From contig JAILNO010000240.1 in NCBI GenBank assembly GCA_024691465.1, positions 1 to 10,178 on the forward strand: DNA of 10,178 bases, in the 5' to 3' direction. The position numbers and the translations under genes are program-made. The notes below the pieces were generated by a model. That model worked only from the letters and a program-made list of their open reading frames with translations, had not been told where the DNA came from and searched no databases. This DNA comes from Pseudobutyrivibrio sp. (GTDB lineage: Bacteria > Bacillota_A > Clostridia > Lachnospirales > Lachnospiraceae). Positions 1-7,538 of the stretch are shown here, piece after piece; within the stretch, counting starts at the first letter, position 1, and each line of letters opens with the position of its first letter.

Positions 1-58
1 CATTGTGTATAGTTTTAAATGATTCCTCCAACATTTGTTCAAAACTCATTTCTGACAT
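1..58 (-). CDS. rpsA: Ribosomal protein S1 / S1-domain protein, N-terminal fragment
   Basis: Only the first 19 codons are present; the gene runs off the left edge. They read MSEMSFEQMLEESFKTIHN, which resembles the conserved N-terminus of S1-domain proteins encoded directly after ispH in clostridia. In the family, S1 domains bind mRNA and aid translation initiation on the 30S subunit. The start at 58 is chosen because a strong GAGGAGG (69-75) lies 10 nt upstream; a second in-frame ATG at 49 would be 19 nt from it. The frame overlaps the end of ispH by 13 nt in a different register, so the two proteins are separate but probably translationally coupled. In many clostridia the same two proteins are fused into one chain. 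Identification rests on a short stretch plus gene order. Confidence 0.8.
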   Translation of the reverse strand, partial: MSEMSFEQMLEESFKTIHN

Positions 59-891
59 TTCTTTTGAACCTCCTCAATAATATTGTTTGGGGTGGATGCC
101 CCTGCGGTAATACCTACACTTTCAATGGAACTAAGGTCAGATGGCTGGAAATCAACAGCCTTCTGTATATAGTAAGTATCGTTGCATCTTGTTTTGCATA
201 TCTCATACAATTTCTGCGTATTAGAAGAATTCTTACTTCCAATTACGATCATAGCATCGACTTTAGAAGCTATTTCAGCTGCTTCCACCTGTCTCTTGTT
301 AGTCGCATCGCATATTGTATTCAAAACAATAATATCATAACCTTTTTGCTTTATAATTTCAACTAATTCTTGAAATTTATTGTGGTTAAAGGTGGTTTGA
401 GACACAATACAAATTTTCTCATTAGAATTTACTGAAAAGTCTTTAGCACACTGCAGTTCTGAAATGACTTTATACTTATCACCATTTATCCATCCAACTA
501 TGCCTCTAACCTCTGGATGATCAGGATTACCAATGATTACAATATATTCACCATTCTTAGAATGCTCATCTACTGCACGATGTATCTTCTTAACAAATGG
601 GCAAGTGGCATCAATCACATTGTGACCATATTCCTTAAGCTTATCCTCCACTGCCTTGGTAACTCCATGAGATCTGATAATAACAGTACCTTTGTCGTAA
701 TCTTCTATATGATCTTCTTCCATCACCTGTACGCCCTTAGACTCAAAGTCCTTCACCACTTCTTCATTATGAATAATTGGTCCATATGTATACAGGGGAG
801 CTGATCCAACCTCTACTTGCTTATTAACCACATCTACTGCTCTTTGAACTCCAAAGCAAAAACCAGCAGACTCCGCTAAAATAACTTCCAT
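46..891 (-). CDS. ispH: 4-hydroxy-3-methylbut-2-enyl diphosphate reductase (IspH/LytB)
   Basis: This cytoplasmic iron-sulfur enzyme carries out the last step of the MEP (non-mevalonate) isoprenoid pathway, reducing HMBPP to IPP and DMAPP. The 281-residue length fits the family. The three cysteines that bind the [4Fe-4S] cluster are visible: C12 in GFCFGVQRA, C97 in DATCPFV and C194 in NTICDAT. Substrate-binding residues also appear: H41 (GPIIHN), H75 (RSHG), H125 with E127 (GNPDHPEV), the SSNT run near 222-225 and GAST near 264-267. The gene starts 9 nt after the cmk stop, with AAGGAA as its ribosome binding site. Its last codons carry the ribosome binding site and start of rpsA, so expression is tied to S1. 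The protein lacks the C-terminal S1 extension found in fused clostridial homologues. Confidence 0.96.
   Translation of the reverse strand: MEVILAESAGFCFGVQRAVDVVNKQVEVGSAPLYTYGPIIHNEEVVKDFESKGVQVMEEDHIEDYDKGTVIIRSHGVTKAVEDKLKEYGHNVIDATCPFVKKIHRAVDEHSKNGEYIVIIGNPDHPEVRGIVGWINGDKYKVISELQCAKDFSVNSNEKICIVSQTTFNHNKFQELVEIIKQKGYDIIVLNTICDATNKRQVEAAEIASKVDAMIVIGSKNSSNTQKLYEICKTRCNDTYYIQKAVDFQPSDLSSIESVGITAGASTPNNIIEEVQKKCQK
69..75 (-). promoter_or_regulatory. Ribosome binding site of rpsA inside ispH
   Basis: The minus strand reads GAGGAGG here, 10 nt before the ATG at 58. It lies within the last codons of ispH and decides between the two possible rpsA starts (58 and 49). Confidence 0.8.
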
Positions 892-900
892 ATATATTCC

Positions 901-1560
901 TTATCTATTACATAAATTTAAAATTGATGAAACCACCTCATCAATAGTCATATCTGAACTGTCAACTAAGATAGCATCTTCAGCTTGCTTAAGTGGACTA
1001 ATCTCTCTGTGAGAATCTCTGTAATCTCTCTCTTCGATATCCTTAGCAATCTGATCGAAATCAGCATCCATGCCCTTACCCTTAAGCTCATCGAATCTTC
1101 TCTTAGCTCTGCACTCTACAGATGCTGTAAGAAATACCTTAACATCAGCATTAGGTAAAACTACAGTACCGATATCTCTACCATCCATAATTACATCTGT
1201 AGTCTTAGCAAGCTCCTGCTGAAGAGCAACAAGCTTAGTTCTAACTGCTGAATATACTGAAGTGGCACTAGCCATATTGCCAACCTCTTCAGTTCTGATA
1301 AGTCCTGTCACATCCTCATCATTTAAAATAACATGCTGCATACCATCCTCATATTTAATAGAAACAACAATGTCCTTAACTGCTTCAGAAATGGATGCCT
1401 CATCAGTGGAATCTATACCAGCTCTAATAAAATATAAAGCCATAGCTCTATACATAGCGCCAGTATCTACATATACATATCCTTTCTTAGCTGCGACAGC
1501 CTTAGCTATTGTAGATTTGCCTGCTCCAGCAGGTCCATCAATTGCAACATTAAATGCCAT
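901..1560 (-). CDS. cmk: (d)CMP kinase
   Basis: This kinase phosphorylates CMP and dCMP to the diphosphates with ATP, recycling pyrimidine nucleotides in the cytoplasm. At 219 residues it has the normal length. The P-loop GPAGAGKS is at 9-16, the substrate-binding DTGAMYRA at 32-39, GRDIGT at 127-132, and the arginine-rich lid/CMP-binding segment RDYRDSHREISPL at 178-190. I place the start at MAFNVAIDG (1560). The ATG at 1575 is in frame, but the ribosome binding site TCCTCC (plus strand 1568-1573, GGAGGA on the coding strand) overlaps that codon and lies 7 nt before 1560. The flavoprotein gene ends 24 nt upstream and ispH starts 9 nt downstream, which indicates one operon. The cmk-ispH-rpsA order is common in clostridia. 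Confidence 0.96.
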   Translation of the reverse strand: MAFNVAIDGPAGAGKSTIAKAVAAKKGYVYVDTGAMYRAMALYFIRAGIDSTDEASISEAVKDIVVSIKYEDGMQHVILNDEDVTGLIRTEEVGNMASATSVYSAVRTKLVALQQELAKTTDVIMDGRDIGTVVLPNADVKVFLTASVECRAKRRFDELKGKGMDADFDQIAKDIEERDYRDSHREISPLKQAEDAILVDSSDMTIDEVVSSILNLCNR

Positions 1561-1567
1561 TTTTATA

Positions 1568-1573
1568 TCCTCC
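1568..1573 (-). promoter_or_regulatory. Ribosome binding site of cmk
   Basis: GGAGGA on the coding strand, 7 nt before the ATG at 1560. It overlaps the alternative upstream ATG (1573-1575), so the shorter cmk start is favoured. Confidence 0.8.
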
Positions 1574-1584
1574 ATAATAATAAT

Positions 1585-2814
1585 CTATATACTAAGTCCT
1601 GCAAGATATCCTGTAGACCAGGCAATCTGCAGATTAAATCCGCCAGTAAAGGCATCTAAATCCAGAACCTCTCCAGCGAAAGAAAGTCCATTAATATTTT
1701 TACATTTCATAGTAGATGGGTCAATATCTTTAACAGAAATTCCACCCTGTGTAACTATAGCTTCTTTGTACTCTCTTAGAGATGTTATTGTAAAAGTAAA
1801 ATGCTTAAGCATATTAACAATTTTAAGACGCTCTTCCTTGGTAATAGAATTAATCTGTCTACTATCATCAATATCTAATCGTTCAATAAACACGGGCACC
1901 ATGGATGCAGGAAGTAAGCCTCTTAGAACAGAGCTCAAATGCTTATTCATATTATCATTGAAATCTCGAAGTATACGAGCATCGCACTCTTCATTTGATA
2001 GTGCAGGCTTAAGATCTATCTCTGCAGTAAGTGAACCTACACTCTCCAGTGTCTTTCCAATAATAGAACTAGCCGAAAGAACCAGTGGCCCTGACACTCC
2101 AAAATGTGTAAATAACATCTCTCCAAAATTATCGTATATGCGTTTCTTTCCATTATATATAGAGAGATTGACATTCTTAAGAGCAAGCCCCTGCATTTCA
2201 TATATAAATGATTCTCTAGTATTAAGAGGAACTAAGGCTGGTCTGGTAGCTGTAACATTAATTCCCAACTTAGAAGCCCATCGCAAGCCATCACCAGTAG
2301 AACCTGTAGTAGCATAAGATAATCCACCAGTACATACAATAATATGATCAGCCATAAGTTTCTTCTTATTCTTAAGAACTACACCAGTAACCCTATCCCC
2401 ATCTAAGATAAGACTATCCACTCCAGTATTAAGTTCAACAGAAACATTATATTCATCTAATGCATTCTTAAGTGCCTTTGTTATATCTGAGGCATGATCA
2501 GATAAAGGAAAAGCTCGATTGCCTCTCTCGACCTTAGTCTCAGTACCATGCATTTCAATGAAACCTATCATAGCATCTGAATTAAAAGTATATAGTGCAC
2601 TATATAAGAATTTAGGATTACTAACTACATTCTTAAAAAACTCAGTCTCATCACATGCGTTTGTAAAATTGCATCTACCCTTGCCCGTAATATATATCTT
2701 CTTGCCAAGCTTTTCATTCTTCTCTAATAAAGTGACGACATGACCACACATTCCAGCGGCATATGCAGCCATCATTCCAGCAGCACCGCCACCTATAACA
2801 ATTACATTACTCAT
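1585..2814 (-). CDS. NAD(P)/FAD-dependent oxidoreductase, HI0933/BaiN (YhiN) family
   Basis: A 409-residue flavoprotein with an N-terminal Rossmann FAD site: the dinucleotide-binding GGGAAGM is at 8-14 and E31 ends the second strand, where it would bind the FAD ribose. IYITGKGRCNFTN (40-52) is the family signature, as are the C-terminal blocks SFAGEVLDLDAFTGG (378-392) and FNLQIAWSTG (393-402), which close the FAD site. The family (PF03486-type) is widespread but its physiological substrate is mostly unknown; the BaiN name comes from a proposed bile-acid reductase role in one gut clostridium and should not be transferred. Its ATG overlaps the stop of the upstream regulator by one base (TAATG), which implies translational coupling. 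cmk follows 24 nt downstream, an arrangement I associate with Lachnospiraceae. Confidence 0.9.
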   Translation of the reverse strand: MSNVIVIGGGAAGMMAAYAAGMCGHVVTLLEKNEKLGKKIYITGKGRCNFTNACDETEFFKNVVSNPKFLYSALYTFNSDAMIGFIEMHGTETKVERGNRAFPLSDHASDITKALKNALDEYNVSVELNTGVDSLILDGDRVTGVVLKNKKKLMADHIIVCTGGLSYATTGSTGDGLRWASKLGINVTATRPALVPLNTRESFIYEMQGLALKNVNLSIYNGKKRIYDNFGEMLFTHFGVSGPLVLSASSIIGKTLESVGSLTAEIDLKPALSNEECDARILRDFNDNMNKHLSSVLRGLLPASMVPVFIERLDIDDSRQINSITKEERLKIVNMLKHFTFTITSLREYKEAIVTQGGISVKDIDPSTMKCKNINGLSFAGEVLDLDAFTGGFNLQIAWSTGYLAGLSI

Positions 2815-3728
2815 TAAAAATCTCCAGAATAATTCATTTTGATTGAATCATCTACTAAATCTATCTCATCATTTTCGTAGAATTGATATTCATTCCAAAC
2901 ATTCTCTATCATATCTAAATTCTCAGCAACAACTGCTTGATTATTATTGCAAAGCTCTACTATCAAAGCATTAATAACAGCAAGCGGTGCAACTAGAGAA
3001 TCCACAACAGAATGCATACCACTCTCAGCTATCAAATTGCAGGAACTATATAGATTCATAGGAGAATGAATACTATCTGTAATAGTAATAACATTGGCAC
3101 GACGATTGTTAGCATACTCTAAAGACTTAAGTGTACGCATAGAATATCTAGGGAAAGAAATTCCTATAATACAATCTTCCTCACCTATATGTATCATCTG
3201 CTCAAAAAGCTCAGAAGTTGAACTGGTCTGTAGATTAACCACATTATCAAATATCATATTTAAATAGAAGGAAAGGAATGATGCCAAAGGTGCACATGTC
3301 CTAATACCGACTACATAGATTCTTCTTGAATTAGAAATAACCTTGACCGCATTCTCAAAAGCAGCCTCATCTATGGATTCCATAGTATTCTTAATCTTAA
3401 GAGCATCAGAAGAAAGAACCGTGCGAAGCACACCATTCTGTTCAATACCACCGTTAGTAATCTCAATCCTGTCTGTAGTATTAAGCTTAGTTCTAACCAT
3501 ATCCTCAAGAGCTTGTTGGAACTCAGGATATCCGCTATAACCTATAAAGGAAGCAAAACGCACTACTGTAGATTCAGAGACTCCTATAATATCGCCTAAC
3601 TTAGCGGCTGTCAGGAATACAGCCTTATCATAATTATCAATAATATAATTAGCTAAGAGCTTCTGCCCTTTCGACATCTTGCCATACTTCTCATTAATCT
3701 TTGTAATTAAATCAGTTGTAGTTGCCAT
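2814..3728 (-). CDS. MurR/RpiR family transcriptional regulator
   Basis: A 304-residue DNA-binding regulator. Residues about 1-77 form the RpiR-type helix-turn-helix; LGDIIGVSESTVVRFASFIG (44-63) carries the recognition helix, followed by GYPEF (66-70). Residues about 120-260 form a SIS domain, normally a sugar-phosphate sensor, beginning near RRIYVVGIR (135-143). The usual SIS phosphate-binding loops are altered: GIRTCAP stands where a GxGSS-like loop is expected, and GISFPRYS (189-196) replaces the Ser-Gly-x-Thr segment, so the ligand may not be a classic phosphosugar. The start at 3728 is preceded by TGAGG (3736-3740). It is the first gene after a terminator and has its own likely promoter. 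Its stop shares one base with the flavoprotein ATG. Its target genes are not evident; autoregulation or control of the adjacent operons is possible. Confidence 0.88.
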   Translation of the reverse strand: MATTTDLITKINEKYGKMSKGQKLLANYIIDNYDKAVFLTAAKLGDIIGVSESTVVRFASFIGYSGYPEFQQALEDMVRTKLNTTDRIEITNGGIEQNGVLRTVLSSDALKIKNTMESIDEAAFENAVKVISNSRRIYVVGIRTCAPLASFLSFYLNMIFDNVVNLQTSSTSELFEQMIHIGEEDCIIGISFPRYSMRTLKSLEYANNRRANVITITDSIHSPMNLYSSCNLIAESGMHSVVDSLVAPLAVINALIVELCNNNQAVVAENLDMIENVWNEYQFYENDEIDLVDDSIKMNYSGDF

Positions 3729-3761
3729 ATAATAACCTCATTCGAATTAATAGAGATTATT

Positions 3762-3790
3762 ATTATACGATACTAAAAAAGGCAATGCAA
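3762..3790 (-). promoter_or_regulatory. Putative promoter of the rpiR-flavoprotein-cmk-ispH-rpsA operon
   Basis: A perfect -10 hexamer TATAAT (3762-3767) lies 17 nt downstream of a weak -35-like TTGCAT (3785-3790), which matches three of six consensus bases. The -35 falls in the terminator stem of the preceding operon. It lies 33 nt before the regulator's ATG. Inferred from motif matching only. Confidence 0.5.
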
Positions 3791-3806
3791 GAAATCTTGC
3801 ATTGCC
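3775..3806 (-). terminator. Intrinsic terminator of the Na+ decarboxylase operon
   Basis: A perfect 11-bp inverted repeat, GGCAATGCAAG / CTTGCATTGCC (3781-3791 and 3796-3806), with a 4-nt loop is followed on the minus strand by six T residues (3775-3780). It lies 15 nt after the stop codon of the OadA-like gene. On the plus strand the stem is not followed by a T-run, so it acts in one direction. Confidence 0.93.
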
Positions 3807-3821
3807 TCTATAATCGTGCAA

Positions 3822-5240
3822 TTATACTGGATAAGCTTTATTTTCCTTATCTGCCTTTGCAGGATCAACCTTAGTCTGCTGAGCCTCACGATACTCGAAG
3901 AACTCTGTAGCAACCTTTGGGAAAAGAGCATATGAGAGAACATCCTCATCCTGCTGCTTCCACTGCTTGCACTCCTCTTCAAACTTAGCAAGACCTGGCT
4001 CGATTAAATCTGCTGGACGGCATGTGATTGCCTTATCCTTGTCTTCACCGAGAACCTTCTCAACAACCTCTGGATTGAAAGGCTTAACTGTCTGTCCATA
4101 CTTACCAAGAAGAATATCCTTAGTCTGCTGTGGAGCGACCTTATATCTCTCACCCATAAGTACGTTGAATACAGCCTGTGTACCAACGATCTGAGATGAA
4201 GGTGTAACAAGTGGTGGCTCACCGAGATCCTTACGTACACGAGGTACTTCCTCAAGAACCTCACGAAGCTTATCTTCCTTACCCTGCTCCTTTAACTGGC
4301 TGATAAGGTTAGAAAGCATACCACCTGGTACCTGATAACGAAGAGTGTTGATATTAACACCAAGAACCTTAGTAGACATAAGTCCGCTCTCGATGCACTC
4401 TTCTCTATATGGTCTGAAGTAATCAGCGATCTCAGAAAGAAGCTCCTGATCAAAGCCTGTATCATAAGGTGTACCCTCAAATGCAGCAGCCATAACTTCT
4501 GTAGCTGGCTGAGATGTACCAAGAGCAAATGGTGACATAGCACAATCGATGATATCTGCGCCTGCCTCTACTGCCTTCATGTATGTCATACTAGCAACAC
4601 CAGATGTGTAGTGTGTATGCATCTCGATAGGAAGCTTAGTAGATTCCTTAAGAGCTGAAACAAGCTCATAAGCCTTAGCTGGAACAAGAAGACCAGCCAT
4701 ATCCTTAATACAGATAGAATCTGCACCCATATCCTCGATACGCTTAGCCATATCCTTCCAATAATCAAGTGTGTAAGCTTCACCTAATGTGTAAGAAAGG
4801 GCAACCTGTGCATGACCCTTCTCTTTATTAGTAGCTGTAACAGCTGTCTGAAGATTTCTAATATCATTTAAGCAGTCAAAGATACGAATGATATCAATAC
4901 CATTAGCAATTGACTTCTGAACGAAATACTCAACAACATCATCAGGATACTGGCTGTATCCTAAAATATTCTGACCTCTGAAAAGCATCTGAAGCTTAGT
5001 ATTCTTAAAGCCATCACGAAGCTTTCTAAGTCTCTCCCAAGGATCTTCCTTAAGGAAACGAAGTGATGCATCAAATGTAGCACCGCCCCAACACTCAACT
5101 GCATTATAACCAACCTTATCCATCTTATCGATGATTGGAAGCATCATAGAGGTTGGCATACGAGTTGCTATAAGAGACTGATGAGCGTCTCTAAGTATAG
5201 TCTCAGTTATTTTAACTGGCTTTGGATTAATTTCTGCCAT
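3822..5240 (-). CDS. oadA: Oxaloacetate decarboxylase alpha / pyruvate carboxyltransferase subunit (5S-like), no biotin domain
   Basis: The carboxyltransferase subunit moves the carboxyl group of oxaloacetate to carrier-bound biotin, leaving pyruvate, or the reverse. At 472 residues it is a HMGL-like TIM barrel (about 10-280) plus the PYC_OADA conserved domain (about 290-460). Metal and catalytic residues line up with family knowledge, offset by one from the Vibrio enzyme: D18 in LRDAHQS, K179 (the carbamylated lysine) in IKDMAG, and H208/H210 in MHTHYTSG. CWGGATFD (50-57) and FRGQN (87-91) are also typical. OadA proteins of about 590 residues carry a C-terminal biotinyl domain; this one stops before it, and the separate carrier in the operon supplies biotin, as the 1.3S subunit does in transcarboxylase. 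It is last in the operon, 23 nt after the beta subunit gene, with GGAGG before its ATG. Confidence 0.93.
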   Translation of the reverse strand: MAEINPKPVKITETILRDAHQSLIATRMPTSMMLPIIDKMDKVGYNAVECWGGATFDASLRFLKEDPWERLRKLRDGFKNTKLQMLFRGQNILGYSQYPDDVVEYFVQKSIANGIDIIRIFDCLNDIRNLQTAVTATNKEKGHAQVALSYTLGEAYTLDYWKDMAKRIEDMGADSICIKDMAGLLVPAKAYELVSALKESTKLPIEMHTHYTSGVASMTYMKAVEAGADIIDCAMSPFALGTSQPATEVMAAAFEGTPYDTGFDQELLSEIADYFRPYREECIESGLMSTKVLGVNINTLRYQVPGGMLSNLISQLKEQGKEDKLREVLEEVPRVRKDLGEPPLVTPSSQIVGTQAVFNVLMGERYKVAPQQTKDILLGKYGQTVKPFNPEVVEKVLGEDKDKAITCRPADLIEPGLAKFEEECKQWKQQDEDVLSYALFPKVATEFFEYREAQQTKVDPAKADKENKAYPV

Positions 5241-5263
5241 TATTTTATCCTCCTTAGAACATC

Positions 5264-6412
5264 TTAAACACCAAATATTGCCATAAATACTCCGGCTGCA
5301 ACAGCTGTACCGATAACACCTGCTACGTTAGGTCCCATAGCATGCATGAGTAGGAAGTTAGTAGGATCCTCCTCTGCACCAACCTTCTGAGAAACACGTG
5401 CAGCCATAGGTACTGCAGATACACCAGCAGAACCAATAAGTGGGTTAATCTTTCCATGTGTAAGATGGCAAAGAAGCTTTCCGAATAATACACCAGCTGC
5501 TGTACCAAATACGAACGCTACGAGACCAAGAACTACAATCTTAATAGTTGCGGCATTAAGGAATGCCTCAGCTGATGTAGAAGCACCAACAGATGTACCA
5601 AGAAGAATAACTACGATGTACATCAAAGCATTTGATGCAGTCTCTGTAAGCTGATTAACAACACCAGACTCTTTAAATAAGTTACCAAGCATAAGCATAC
5701 CTACAAGAGGAGCTGTAGTTGGTAGTACTAAACAAACAATAATTGTAACAATGATTGGGAAGAGAATCTTCTCAAGCTTTGATACAGGTCTAAGCTGTGC
5801 CATCTTAATAGAACGCTCTTTCTTAGTAGTGAGAGCCTTCATAATAGGTGGCTGAATAATAGGAACTAGTGACATGTATGAATAAGCTGCCACCGCAATA
5901 GGTCCCATAAGGGCCGACTGTCCTAACTTACCAGCTAAGAAAATAGAAGTAGGTCCATCTGCTCCACCGATGATTGATACAGCAGCTGCAGCCTGATCTG
6001 AGAATCCAAGAAGGATTGCAAGAAGGTATGCAGTAAAAATACCAATCTGAGCAGCAGCGCCAAGCCAGAAACTAATTGGGTTGGCAATAAGTGGACCGAA
6101 ATCTGTCATAGCTCCTACGCCCATGAAAATAAGCGAAGGAAGAATTGAATACTCATCAAGAGTATAGAAATAATAAAGCAAGCCGCCTACACCATTAGAT
6201 GTTTCCTCTGGTGATGCAATAATATCAGGATAAATATTAACTAATAACATACCAAATGCGATTGGTAATAATAAAAGTGGTTCATATCCTTTTTTGATCG
6301 CAAGATAAAGGAAAACACAGGCAACCGCTATCATGACAAAGTTTCCCCAAGTCAAGTTAGCAAAAGCCGTCTGACCTGCGAGGTTTAACAATGTCTCTCC
6401 AACGTAACTCAT
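5264..6412 (-). CDS. oadB: Na+-transporting decarboxylase beta subunit (OadB/MmdB/GcdB family)
   Basis: This integral membrane protein decarboxylates carboxybiotin on the carrier and couples CO2 release to Na+ export. The 382-residue chain is mostly hydrophobic, with many membrane segments (for example about 26-40, 46-60, 120-136, 216-240, 262-276 and 292-312). The family signatures are clear: GGADGPTSIF (149-158) holds the Na+-site aspartate D152, and MHAMGPNVAGVIG (356-368) holds N362, equivalent to the essential asparagine of Klebsiella OadB. GLLYYFYTLDEYSILP (77-92) and GVGAMTDFGPL (98-108) are also characteristic. The beta subunits of oxaloacetate, methylmalonyl-CoA and glutaconyl-CoA decarboxylases are too alike for substrate to be read from this protein. 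It starts 14 nt after the biotin carrier stop with a GGAGGG ribosome binding site. Confidence 0.96.
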   Translation of the reverse strand: MSYVGETLLNLAGQTAFANLTWGNFVMIAVACVFLYLAIKKGYEPLLLLPIAFGMLLVNIYPDIIASPEETSNGVGGLLYYFYTLDEYSILPSLIFMGVGAMTDFGPLIANPISFWLGAAAQIGIFTAYLLAILLGFSDQAAAAVSIIGGADGPTSIFLAGKLGQSALMGPIAVAAYSYMSLVPIIQPPIMKALTTKKERSIKMAQLRPVSKLEKILFPIIVTIIVCLVLPTTAPLVGMLMLGNLFKESGVVNQLTETASNALMYIVVILLGTSVGASTSAEAFLNAATIKIVVLGLVAFVFGTAAGVLFGKLLCHLTHGKINPLIGSAGVSAVPMAARVSQKVGAEEDPTNFLLMHAMGPNVAGVIGTAVAAGVFMAIFGV

Positions 6413-6426
6413 GTGTCACCCTCCTA

Positions 6427-6783
6427 TTAGTTCATAGTTGCAAGTAATGCACCTGCGTCAACCTGCTGACCCTCGTTGCAATTGATTGATGCAACAGTAC
6501 CATCCTGAGGTGCAACAACAGGTGTCTCCATCTTCATTACCTCAAGAACAACAACAGCATCACCCTTCTTAACAGTAGCGCCAGCTGCAGCTGCAATCTT
6601 AACTACCTTACCAGCTGCTCCGGCTTCAATCTTAACTCCGCCAGCTGCGCCTGTAGCTGCTGGTGCAGGAGCTGCTGCCTTAGGTGCTGCAACAGGTGTA
6701 ACAGGAGAAACACCAGAGCCTCCCTTATCTTCTACAGTAACATCATAAACTGTTCCATTAACAGTAATTGTATAATTTTTCAT
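6427..6783 (-). CDS. Biotin carboxyl carrier protein of the Na+-pumping decarboxylase
   Basis: A 118-residue stand-alone biotin carrier. The N-terminal 20 residues (MKNYTITVNGTVYDVTVEDK) match the start of MmdC/GcdC/1.3S carriers. An Ala/Pro-rich flexible linker (about 29-48) follows, then a biotinyl/lipoyl domain (about 50-118) with the biotin attachment motif EVMKMET at 81-87, in which K84 is the modified lysine. It would shuttle carboxybiotin between the carboxyltransferases and the membrane beta subunit. It is the only biotinyl domain in the operon, so the 12S-like and 5S-like transferases probably share it. TAGGAGG (6793-6799) precedes its start, 18 nt after the upstream stop. Biotinylation needs a biotin-protein ligase, which is not encoded here. 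Confidence 0.95.
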   Translation of the reverse strand: MKNYTITVNGTVYDVTVEDKGGSGVSPVTPVAAPKAAAPAPAATGAAGGVKIEAGAAGKVVKIAAAAGATVKKGDAVVVLEVMKMETPVVAPQDGTVASINCNEGQQVDAGALLATMN

Positions 6784-6801
6784 GGAAAAATCCTCCTAAT
6801 C

Positions 6802-7521
6802 CTAATGTCTTTTCTTGATAGAACGAACTACAAACGAATCTGTAGAAGCTCCTGTACTTGCAGCAATCGCAGCAGCAATAACTGCAACTAATTGTAAATC
6901 ATCTGTTTCATTTCTAGCTTCAGTAGATACTACTGGAGCTACTGGTGTAGGCTCTTCATTCTTCTCCTTAGCTCTCTTCTCAAGCATAGGAATAATCTCG
7001 AAGCACTTAATAACACCAGACATAACAACGAGCATAAAGAATACAATCAGAATACCCATAACTGTATTCAATCCTGCCTTCTGCATAATCTCACCCAATG
7101 AATAAATAGGCTCGATATTCATTGCAGTAGGAGTCGCTGGATCAAGTGTGCTGTATACGAAAGTCATCTTAAGATCTCTCTTAGAAAAATCAGCCTCCAT
7201 TGTGGCAGTGATTGTCTTGCCTGACTTCTCTACATTGAACTCACCCAAGCCAACGTATTCGTTATTCTCGTCATAGCACTCCTTGTAATCCTCAAGAAGC
7301 CCTACTAAAATTGCACCATCCTCATATGATGAAATGTAGCTAATATTATAATCAACAGATGCCTCATCGAGAGGTACTAATGATTCCATCATGTCAGAAA
7401 GTTCTGTCTTATAATCATCTTCTGTACGACCACCGTACAAATCCTCTGAATTGCTGCCACAAGCAGTTAATCCACAGGCTAGAGCAAAGGTGCAAAGATA
7501 AATCATTAATCTTTTCTTCAT
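6802..7521 (-). CDS. OadG-family decarboxylase gamma subunit with N-terminal lipoprotein domain
   Basis: The gene encodes 239 residues. A lipoprotein signal peptide (MKKRLMIYLCTFALACGLTAC) ends in a lipobox with C21 as the predicted lipid anchor. Residues about 22-150 form an acidic extracellular domain I do not recognise with certainty; it may resemble small DUF3887-like folds. A membrane helix follows (about 154-174, GILIVFFMLVVMSG), then a charged cytoplasmic linker with a Pro-rich stretch and a C-terminal tail (LVAVIAAAIAAS, then FVVRSIKKR at 230-238) typical of the OadG/MmdD gamma subunit, which stabilises the complex and, in some members, binds a metal ion. OadG proteins are usually 80-120 residues, so the lipoprotein part is extra. 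The frame could start at a GTG (7539) overlapping the previous stop, but the ATG at 7521 has an AAAGGTG site and gives a clean signal peptide. Confidence 0.85.
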   Translation of the reverse strand: MKKRLMIYLCTFALACGLTACGSNSEDLYGGRTEDDYKTELSDMMESLVPLDEASVDYNISYISSYEDGAILVGLLEDYKECYDENNEYVGLGEFNVEKSGKTITATMEADFSKRDLKMTFVYSTLDPATPTAMNIEPIYSLGEIMQKAGLNTVMGILIVFFMLVVMSGVIKCFEIIPMLEKRAKEKNEEPTPVAPVVSTEARNETDDLQLVAVIAAAIAASTGASTDSFVVRSIKKRH

Positions 7522-7525
7522 ATTG

Positions 7526-7532
7526 TCACCTT
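7526..7532 (-). promoter_or_regulatory. Ribosome binding site of the OadG-like gene
   Basis: AAAGGTG on the coding strand, a few bases before the ATG at 7521. It supports that start over the in-frame GTG at 7539, whose use would put six charged or polar residues before the signal peptide. Confidence 0.7.
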
Positions 7533-7538
7533 TCTGCA

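Noticed and set aside
46..75. Programmed -1 frameshift joining ispH to rpsA
   Set aside because: The rpsA frame is -1 relative to ispH and CAAAAGAAA is A-rich, but no X-XXY-YYZ heptamer is present in the ispH frame and the GAGGAGG is well placed for ordinary initiation at 58.
19..366. 115-codon plus-strand open frame opposite ispH
   Set aside because: Opposes the well-conserved 3' half of ispH; no domain or supporting signals.
1262..2317. 351-codon open frame on the plus strand across cmk and the flavoprotein
   Set aside because: It lies antisense to two genes with clear catalytic motifs, crosses their junction, has no recognisable domain, and has the composition expected of a reverse-strand shadow.
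6640..6700. Repetitive Ala/Pro-coding stretch considered as a DNA repeat
   Set aside because: It encodes the flexible linker normal in biotin carriers; no exact DNA repeat unit is kept.
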